From JBHHYN01 sp046757565 (lineage in GTDB: Bacteria; Pseudomonadota; Gammaproteobacteria; Eutrophobiales; Eutrophobiaceae), in contig JBHHYN010000092.1 of assembly GCA_046757565.1 (NCBI GenBank), positions 1 to 11,952 of the forward strand: DNA of 11,952 nt. The letters run 5' to 3'. Made by a program: the position numbers and the translations under genes. Positions 7,610 to 11,952 of this stretch are shown in pieces. Positions within the stretch are counted from its first letter, which is position 1. Each line of letters opens with the position of its first letter. Below the pieces are notes generated by a model. That model was not told the origin of the DNA. It was given only the letters and a program-made list of their open reading frames with translations, and ran no database searches.

Positions 7610-7624
7610 CCGCCGCAGCGGCGG
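7610..7624. other. GC-rich inverted repeat in the divergent inter-regulator region
   Basis: CCGCCGC-A-GCGGCGG is a perfect 7-bp-arm inverted repeat inside the 247-bp stretch between the two divergent regulator genes. On the plus strand it is followed by TTTATC, too short a T-run for a convincing terminator. It could be a protein site or an insulator between the two divergent modules. The rest of the stretch up to 7777 shows no convincing -35/-10 pair or second mer operator for the plus-strand merR, although TACAAT at 7738-7743 is a possible -10. Confidence 0.35.
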
Positions 7625-7777
7625 TTTATCCCGCTAGACACCGGTTCAGGCCGGACATATTATTGGGCACAAGCCTGTGATAATAACAATTGTGCTGCCA
7701 ACCTGTTGTTTTGGTAAGGAAATATACAGGGCTCCCCTACAATACTCAGTGTAGATAATGTAGCGTAAAATAATCAT

Positions 7778-8179
7778 ATGGATCCGGCACTGACTATAGG
7801 GCGCCTCGCTAAACGAGCAGGCGTGAATGTAGAGACCATTCGTTACTACCAACGTATCGGACTCATTAGCGAACCGCCAAAACCCGGGCAGGGTTACCGC
7901 ATCTACCCTGCGGAGACACTGGAGCGGATCCGGTTTGTCAAACGTGCGCAGGAATTGGGTTTCACCCTGAAGGAGATCGAGGGCCTGCTTGCCTTGAGTG
8001 GGGGCGGCTGTGACGATGTAGAGGCACTGGCGCAGCAAAAGCTGGAACATGTGCGGGCCAAGATCGGTGACCTGAAGCGCCTGGACAGGGTGCTGGCACA
8101 ACTGCTGCGGCAATGCCGGACAAATCCCGATAACACCCACTGCCCCATTATTGAAACCCTGCAACCTCCGCAAAAATAA
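7778..8179 (+). CDS. merR: Mercury-responsive transcriptional regulator MerR
   Basis: MerR represses the mer promoter without metal and activates it when Hg(II) is bound. The 133 residues comprise a winged-helix domain (LTIGRLAKRAGVNVETIRYY at about 5-24, then GQGYRIYPAETLERI), a long dimerisation helix, and the metal site. The three cysteines that coordinate Hg(II) in Tn501/Tn21 MerR (82, 117, 126) are matched by Cys78 (SGGGCDD), Cys113 and Cys122 (QCRTNPDNTHCPIIETL), with the same 9-residue step between the last two. This separates it clearly from the divergent CueR-like gene, which has serine at the first position. The start fits the family N-terminus, although no strong Shine-Dalgarno precedes it. 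It is codirectional with and upstream of merTPFA, whose operator begins 4 bp after its stop codon. In Tn21/Tn501, merR is divergent instead. Confidence 0.95.
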   Translation: MDPALTIGRLAKRAGVNVETIRYYQRIGLISEPPKPGQGYRIYPAETLERIRFVKRAQELGFTLKEIEGLLALSGGGCDDVEALAQQKLEHVRAKIGDLKRLDRVLAQLLRQCRTNPDNTHCPIIETLQPPQK

Positions 8180-8182
8180 CCC

Positions 8183-8214
8183 TTGACTCCGTACCAAGGT
8201 ACGGCGTCTATAGT
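8183..8214 (+). promoter_or_regulatory. mer operator-promoter (PmerT)
   Basis: TTGACT (8183-8188) and TATAGT (8209-8214) are separated by 20 bp (19 if CTATAG is taken as the -10). Between them lies the dyad CCGTACC-AA-GGTACGG (8189-8204) with perfect 7-bp arms. It closely resembles the Tn501/Tn21 mer operator, as I recall it (CCGTAC...GTACGG beginning directly after the -35). The abnormal spacing and dyad position are diagnostic of MerR control. It sits in the 70-bp gap between merR and merT. Confidence 0.9.
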
Positions 8215-8249
8215 AGGATCATTCTGGTAATCAAAAGAGGATGATACTC

Positions 8250-8603
8250 ATGTCGCAAACCGATCCCTCCACAAAACCGCTTTGGTTGGCAGGCCTGGCG
8301 GCAATTGGCGCCTCTGTCTGTTGTGTTGGGCCTCTGTTACTGCTTACCTTGGGAATTGGCGGTACCTGGGTCAGTACCCTGACAGCAATGGAGCCGGCCC
8401 GGCCGGTTTTTATTATCGCCACCCTCGTGATCCTCGGTTGGATTTTTCGTCAGCTCTATCTCGTTCCTGCAAATTGTAAAGATGAGGAAATCTGCGCCAA
8501 TCCTGCGGTATTGCGCAATCAACGGATTATTTATTGGATCGTGACACTGGCACTCATCACGCTATTGGCTTTCCCTTATTACGCTACATTGATTATTGCA
8601 TAG
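8250..8603 (+). CDS. merT: Mercuric ion transporter MerT
   Basis: This inner membrane protein takes Hg(II) from MerP and brings it into the cytoplasm for reduction. It has 117 residues (Tn21 MerT has 116) and three hydrophobic segments at about 12-32, 46-68 and 93-113. The vicinal pair Cys24-Cys25 lies in the first segment (ASVCCVGPLL), and the cytoplasmic-loop cysteines Cys76 and Cys82 (ANCKDEEICANP) occupy the same positions as in Tn21 MerT. An ATG at 8241 is also in frame, but GAGG ends directly before it. The ATG at 8250, 9 bases after GAGG, fits ribosome spacing and the family N-terminus. It is the first gene after the mer promoter, and merP starts 13 bp after its stop. Confidence 0.95.
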   Translation: MSQTDPSTKPLWLAGLAAIGASVCCVGPLLLLTLGIGGTWVSTLTAMEPARPVFIIATLVILGWIFRQLYLVPANCKDEEICANPAVLRNQRIIYWIVTLALITLLAFPYYATLIIA

Positions 8604-8616
8604 GAGAAAAAAAGAG

Positions 8617-8955
8617 ATGTCCGATTGCAAAGTCCAACAGGGTTTTACCCACACCGGGATTCTACCCTTTCTTTTGGGTACCGCACTGACGGTATGCTGC
8701 GTAGCGATTACGACTGCGGCAGAACCGGCCACAGTATCCCAACAGGTTGTTACCCTGGAGGTCGAGAACATGACTTGTATGATGTGTCCCGTTACCGTGC
8801 GCAAATCCTTGACCCGTTTAGATGGTGTCAACAAAGCCGAAGTAAGCTACAAGAGTAAAACCGCCACGGTGACGTATGACCCACAGAAAGTCACTGTTGC
8901 TGAACTAATCCGGACCACCACCAATGCCGGCTACCCCTCAACGGTAAAAGAGTAG
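8617..8955 (+). CDS. merP: Periplasmic mercury-binding protein MerP
   Basis: MerP scavenges Hg(II) in the periplasm and passes it to the transporter cysteines. It has 112 residues. A signal sequence with a hydrophobic core at about 15-33 ends near TTAAEPA, with cleavage likely around 34-36. The mature part is one heavy-metal-associated (HMA) fold carrying NMTCMMCPVTVRKSL, in which Cys54 and Cys57 form the CxxC Hg site. The end, NAGYPSTVKE, is typical of MerP. Met-Met between the two cysteines differs from the more usual small residues (for example Ser-Ala or Ala-Ala). The signal peptide itself contains a Cys-Cys pair (27-28). The ATG at 8617 is chosen over an upstream TTG that would overlap merT; AGGAG lies 10 bases before it. 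merF follows 6 bp after the stop. Confidence 0.95.
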   Translation: MSDCKVQQGFTHTGILPFLLGTALTVCCVAITTAAEPATVSQQVVTLEVENMTCMMCPVTVRKSLTRLDGVNKAEVSYKSKTATVTYDPQKVTVAELIRTTTNAGYPSTVKE

Positions 8956-8961
8956 AGCGCT

Positions 8962-9210
8962 GTGGACAGAACCAGACTGTTGCTACGCACTGGAATCATC
9001 GGTACGGTGATCGCCGCCCTATGCTGTTTTACACCGGTATTGGTTATCCTTCTGGGGGCAGTCGGCCTGTCGGCATTGACCGGTTACCTGGATTTCATCC
9101 TGTTGCCCGCTCTACTGATATTTATCGGATTGGCTGTCTATGCCCTGTATCGAAGGCAGCGCACACAGCAATGTTGCGATTCAACTGACGTTGAAGAGAA
9201 GCAGGAATGA
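8962..9210 (+). CDS. merF: Mercury resistance membrane protein MerF
   Basis: This small inner membrane Hg(II) importer has 82 residues and two membrane helices, at about 10-35 and 42-63, joined by the turn LSALTGYLD. The two vicinal cysteine pairs of MerF are at the family positions: Cys21-Cys22 (ALCCFTPVLV) at the start of the first helix bundle and Cys71-Cys72 near the C-terminus (QQCCDS). It starts with GTG at 8962, which gives the expected family N-terminus and length. Its TGA overlaps the merA ATG by 4 bp (ATGA), so the two are probably translationally coupled. Having both MerT and MerF gives two uptake routes feeding the same reductase. Confidence 0.94.
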   Translation: MDRTRLLLRTGIIGTVIAALCCFTPVLVILLGAVGLSALTGYLDFILLPALLIFIGLAVYALYRRQRTQQCCDSTDVEEKQE

Positions 9211-10694
9211 GTACATTATTAAAAGACCTGGATGCAAAAGGCTATGGCGCAACCAGGTTGGTAGATATTACTAACACCAAGGCAAGGTTGGTTGACAACG
9301 CCCTGAAGGTCGCGATCATCGGTAGCGGATCCGGCGCCTTTGCAGCGGCCATCCGGGCAGCTGATGAAGGCGCCCAGGTAACCCTGATCGAGGCTGGTGA
9401 CGTGATTGGCGGCACCTGTGTCAACGTCGGTTGTGTACCCTCCAAGATTATGATCCGTAGCGCACACATCGCCCACTTGCAAGCCCACCACCCCTTTAAT
9501 GGTATATCATTAACGGCGCCAGGGATTGATCGCAGGGCACTGGTAAGACAACAACAGGCACGTGTCGAAGAACTCCGCCATGCCAAATATGAAAGCATAC
9601 TGGAGACCAATGCGGCTATTAACCTGGTCCGGGGTCATGCCCGGTTTCAGGATCCCCATACGTTGAGCGTTATGCGAAAGGAGGGCGAAGAGATTGCGAT
9701 CCATGCGGACCGTATACTCATCGCAACCGGCGCCCACCCCGCACTCCCCGACATCCCAGGTCTGGCGGACACACCCTACTGGACCTCCACAGAGGCCCTG
9801 GTGGCAGAGCAGTTACCGGAACACCTGTTAGTGATCGGCGGCTCGGTGGTCGCTGTTGAACTGGCACAGGCCTTTAGCCGCCTGGGTTCCCGCGTCACAA
9901 TTCTGGCACGCAGTACCCTGTTATCAAAAGAGGATCCGGATATTGGGGAGGGACTTAAACAAGTGTTTGAAGATGAAGGAATTGCAATTATGCTGCATAC
10001 GATGCCCGATCAGGTGGTCCATGACAGAAAACAGTTTCATATACAAGCCGGCAATAAAGAGGTCACGGGAGATGCCCTGCTGGTCGCCACAGGACGTGCT
10101 CCGAATACCAGTGAATTGGCTTTGGATAAAGCCGGTGTTGACACCGGGCCGAGCGGCACCATCATCATTGACGATCACATGCGCACCTCCGGAGACCATA
10201 TCTATGCGGCCGGCGACTGTACTAATCAACCTCAATATGTCTATGTCGCCGCTGCCGCCGGTACCCGTGCGGCCATCAATATGACCGGCGGCGAAGCCAC
10301 CCTGGATCTCTCCGCCATGCCGGCGGTGGTTTTTACCGATCCCCAGGTCGCCTCCGTTGGCCTGACAGAACAACAAGCCAACGGCCGGGGCATGGAGACT
10401 GAATCACGCACTTTGCCTGTGGAAAATGTGTCCCGTGCACTGGCCAACTTCGACACACGAGGGTTCATCAAGCTGGTGATGGAAAAGCACAGCGGCCGGC
10501 TGCTTGGCGCACAGATATTGGCCGCTGAAGCAGGTGAAATGATCCAGAGCGCAGCATTGGCCTTAAGCAATCGAATGACCATAAACGAGGTGGCCAATCA
10601 GTTATTCCCCTACCTGACCATGGTAGAAGGACTCAAGCTCTGTGCCCAAACCTTCACCAGGGATGTGAAACAACTCTCCTGCTGTGCCGGATAA
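9207..10694 (+). CDS. merA: Mercuric reductase MerA, form without N-terminal HMA domain
   Basis: This cytoplasmic FAD-dependent disulfide oxidoreductase uses NADPH to reduce Hg(II) to volatile Hg(0). It has 495 residues. The FAD-binding motif is at about 35-50 (VAIIGSGSGAFAAAIRAA). The redox-active pair Cys71/Cys76 is in GGTCVNVGCVPSK. The active-site tyrosine region PYWTSTEAL, the nucleotide motif VIGGSVVAVELAQAF, the second FAD motif IYAAGDCTNQPQYVYVAA, and the dimerisation domain (AMPAVVFTDPQVASVG, FPYLTMVEGLKL) follow. The C-terminal Hg-shuttling pair Cys492-Cys493 ends the protein in QLSCCAG. The N-terminal metal-binding domain (NmerA) of Tn501 MerA is missing: only about 34 residues precede the FAD motif. 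Part of them (DLDAKGYGATRLVD) resembles the tail of an HMA domain. No merB or merD follows, so resistance should be to inorganic mercury only. Confidence 0.97.
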   Translation: MSTLLKDLDAKGYGATRLVDITNTKARLVDNALKVAIIGSGSGAFAAAIRAADEGAQVTLIEAGDVIGGTCVNVGCVPSKIMIRSAHIAHLQAHHPFNGISLTAPGIDRRALVRQQQARVEELRHAKYESILETNAAINLVRGHARFQDPHTLSVMRKEGEEIAIHADRILIATGAHPALPDIPGLADTPYWTSTEALVAEQLPEHLLVIGGSVVAVELAQAFSRLGSRVTILARSTLLSKEDPDIGEGLKQVFEDEGIAIMLHTMPDQVVHDRKQFHIQAGNKEVTGDALLVATGRAPNTSELALDKAGVDTGPSGTIIIDDHMRTSGDHIYAAGDCTNQPQYVYVAAAAGTRAAINMTGGEATLDLSAMPAVVFTDPQVASVGLTEQQANGRGMETESRTLPVENVSRALANFDTRGFIKLVMEKHSGRLLGAQILAAEAGEMIQSAALALSNRMTINEVANQLFPYLTMVEGLKLCAQTFTRDVKQLSCCAG

Positions 10695-10774
10695 TGACAT
10701 TCAAGCCTCCACAACAAAGATCCTAAGTTGCAGGCAAAACATTCTTTACTTGTGTAAGCGGGACAACACATTCT

Positions 10775-11578
10775 TCATTTACCTTTGAAGTTTGGTTCGC
10801 GCTTTTCGGATATGGCATTAAGTGCTTCTTGATGATCTTCCGATTCATGTACGAGTGCCTGGTATGCTGCAGAGAGTTCGAGTAAATCAGGTAAACGCAT
10901 GTGCTGGCTTTCACGCAGCAGTCGTTTAGTCAAGCGTAAAGCTTGAGGCGGGTTACAAACAATCCTGGCAGCTAGAGAATAGGCCTCTCCCAGCAAGTTA
11001 TCCGCAGGCACAACCTGGGACACCAAACCACAGTCTAATGCTTGCCTGGCATCAAGTATATCTCCTGTGAATGACATCTCGGCAGCTTTTGAAAAACCAA
11101 CAACACGGGGTAATAACCAGGCACCACCATCGCCGGGTATCAGGCCTATCTTGAGAAAGCTCTCTGCGAATTTAGCCTCTTCCGAGGCGATACGGATATC
11201 ACACATACAAACAAGATCACAGCCTGCTCCAATAGCTGGACCGTTCACAGCTGCAATTGTTGGCACCTCGATCTCCCAAAGAGAGAGAGATACACTTTGG
11301 ATACCGTGTATGTAGTTGGTCCGTGTTGTTGCCGGGTTCTCAGCAAGACCGAAGCCAGTATGCTCGCGTATTGTCTTTATGTTTCCACCTGAACAAAAAG
11401 CCTTTCCGGCACCGGTTAAAATGACCGCGCTGACGCCCGGATCGGCGTTTACTCTTCGGGTGGCGTCAACCAATTCTTCGCACGCTGCCCGATCACCTAT
11501 TGCATTGCGCACGTCAGGACGGTTCAATGTAAGGGTTACAACGCGGTCTTGTTGTTCGTAGAGAACAAAATCGCTCAT
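10775..11578 (-). CDS. Crotonase-superfamily protein (enoyl-CoA hydratase/isomerase family)
   Basis: The family acts on acyl-CoA thioesters in the cytoplasm. The protein has 267 residues, the usual length. Crotonase landmarks are LTLNRPDVRNAI, the first oxyanion-hole strand AFCSGGNIK, the second oxyanion-hole region VNGPAIGAGCDL, and GLIPGDGGAWLLPRVVG. The C-terminus SEKREPNFKGK is typical. The two catalytic glutamates of enoyl-CoA hydratase (Glu114 and Glu144 of the rat enzyme) appear to be Asp (GCDL) and Phe (FAESFLKIG), so it may not be a simple hydratase; an isomerase or thioesterase-like activity is possible. An aspartate in the GDGG turn is a candidate alternative residue. The ATG at 11578 is chosen because AGGAG lies 9 bases upstream; an in-frame start 23 codons earlier lacks family similarity. 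It converges on merA with an 80-bp gap, where I see no terminator. It is probably a host metabolic gene next to the metal region. Confidence 0.9.
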   Translation of the reverse strand: MSDFVLYEQQDRVVTLTLNRPDVRNAIGDRAACEELVDATRRVNADPGVSAVILTGAGKAFCSGGNIKTIREHTGFGLAENPATTRTNYIHGIQSVSLSLWEIEVPTIAAVNGPAIGAGCDLVCMCDIRIASEEAKFAESFLKIGLIPGDGGAWLLPRVVGFSKAAEMSFTGDILDARQALDCGLVSQVVPADNLLGEAYSLAARIVCNPPQALRLTKRLLRESQHMRLPDLLELSAAYQALVHESEDHQEALNAISEKREPNFKGK

Positions 11579-11763
11579 TCTTGTGATCTCCTGTAATGTT
11601 TGGTCTTCAGAGTAGAGTGACGCCGCATACTGTTGGGCAATCTCCACAGACTAGCATATCCCCCGGATACGTATCTCATATGAAATTCTAACCATCTTTA
11701 CACTATAAAGAACCAGATCCACAACATTGTTGATAAGGCTGGTTACTATCGGATACGAGATAG

Positions 11764-11791
11764 TTATTGTGCATGATCACTATGATACAAT
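11764..11791 (+). promoter_or_regulatory. Candidate sigma-70-like promoter near the right edge
   Basis: TTATTG (11764-11769) and TACAAT (11786-11791) are separated by 16 bp, about 27 bp before an ATG with a good Shine-Dalgarno (11809-11812). It lies in the roughly 300-bp stretch after the crotonase gene that is otherwise without a recognisable gene. The surrounding sequence is AT-rich, so a chance match is possible. Confidence 0.35.
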
Positions 11792-11818
11792 TTCTAATAT
11801 TAAAGTATGGAGTGATCT

Positions 11819-11952
11819 ATGATTGAATGGCACTTAGTTAGGGAAAATATGTTGTCATGCCGGACCCCGCATCAAGTACGGGGCAAGCTTGTTCCGGCAT
11901 CCAGTGAAATAAAGTGCGCCTGCGGCGCTCATTATGTGACTGGATTGCGGCC
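11819..11952 (+). CDS. Possible small ORF running off the window edge, unknown product
   Basis: An ATG at 11819 stands 6 bases after GGAG and behind a promoter-like sequence, and opens a frame of at least 44 codons beginning MIEWHLVREN that reaches the window end without a stop. I do not recognise it. From about codon 13 it reads through the palindromic repeat (11857 onward), so the later residues are repeat-derived. Either a gene start has been invaded by the repeat or the frame is open by chance. Low confidence. Confidence 0.2.
   Translation, partial: MIEWHLVRENMLSCRTPHQVRGKLVPASSEIKCACGAHYVTGLR
11857..11952. repeat. GC-rich palindromic intergenic repeat, truncated by the window edge
   Basis: Several nested inverted repeats are visible. 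ATGCCGGA (11857-11864) pairs with TCCGGCAT (11893-11900). Inside it CCCCG (11865-11869) pairs with CGGGG (11879-11883). ATCCAGT (11899-11905) pairs with ACTGGAT (11939-11945). Inside that GCGCC (11916-11920) pairs with GGCGC (11924-11928). The CATGCCGGA...TCCGGCATCCAG pattern is like dispersed palindromic intergenic repeats I know from gammaproteobacterial genomes. By symmetry with other such elements, the outer arm probably continues past the edge (CTGGATTGCGGCC...). Confidence 0.7.

Noticed and set aside
6748..7672. 12-bp direct repeat TATTGGGCACAA at 6748-6759 and 7661-7672
   Set aside because: A 12-bp match between two places in a 12-kb window is expected by chance, and it flanks no recognisable unit.
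7650..7754. Short plus-strand frame in the inter-regulator gap containing LPTCCFG
   Set aside because: About 25-30 codons, no ATG and no ribosome binding site; the vicinal cysteines alone do not support a gene.
7646..8197. 183-residue minus-strand frame opposite merR
   Set aside because: Antisense to a merR gene with all diagnostic cysteines; no domain and no ribosome binding site.
7531..10774. The mer genes as part of a Tn21/Tn501-type transposon
   Set aside because: No Tn3-family terminal inverted repeat, transposase, resolvase, merD or merE is visible; merR orientation also differs. Mobility cannot be claimed from this window.
10695..10774. Bidirectional terminator between merA and the convergent crotonase gene
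   Set aside because: No stable stem followed by a T-run is seen in the 80-bp gap; only weak short complementarities are present.
11673..11760. Similar GGATACG-containing strings around 11673 and 11750 as possible transposon ends or attachment sites
   Set aside because: The match is short and imperfect, and no transposase or integrase gene is near.

Overview
The window is a heavy-metal resistance region from a proteobacterium, most probably a gammaproteobacterium. Evidence for this is the RND-type Cu/Ag efflux operon closely resembling E. coli CusCBA, the Tn21/Tn501-like mer genes, and a GC-rich palindromic intergenic repeat of a kind familiar from gammaproteobacterial chromosomes. No rRNA, tRNA, CRISPR, transposase, integrase or transposon end is visible.

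Layout. Positions 1-450 (minus) hold the N-terminal 150 residues of a glutamate dehydrogenase-family enzyme, cut by the window edge. Positions 507-6844 (minus) hold, in transcription order, a small exported Cys-containing protein, a TolC-family outer membrane factor (CusC-like), a CusB-like adaptor and a CusA-like pump. Coding regions B and C overlap by 8 bp and A and B by 4 bp. Further upstream, at 7120-7530 (minus), is a CueR-like MerR-family regulator preceded by a MerR-type promoter (7561-7592) with a perfect 16-bp palindrome in a 20-bp spacer. A 247-bp region separates it from a second, divergent MerR-family gene at 7778-8179 (plus). This is a genuine mercury MerR with all three metal-binding cysteines, followed by a mer operator-promoter (8183-8214) and merT, merP, merF and merA (8250-10694). 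Convergent to merA lies a crotonase-superfamily gene (10775-11578, minus). The last 300 bp hold a promoter-like sequence, a possible truncated small ORF, and a palindromic repeat running off the edge.

How the genes work together. The left module would sense a monovalent metal (Cu(I)/Ag(I)) and expel it from periplasm and cytoplasm across the outer membrane. The right module senses Hg(II), captures it in the periplasm (MerP), imports it (MerT, MerF) and reduces it to Hg(0) (MerA). The two modules stand back to back, each headed by its own MerR-family regulator. The dehydrogenase and crotonase genes are metabolic neighbours with no obvious metal role.

Most of the window belongs to known families. 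The less ordinary points are the small Cys-rich exported protein heading the cus genes, the hybrid metal-site features of the CueR-like regulator, the merR gene placed codirectionally upstream of the mer operator, a MerA lacking its N-terminal metal-binding domain, and the crotonase lacking both standard catalytic glutamates.
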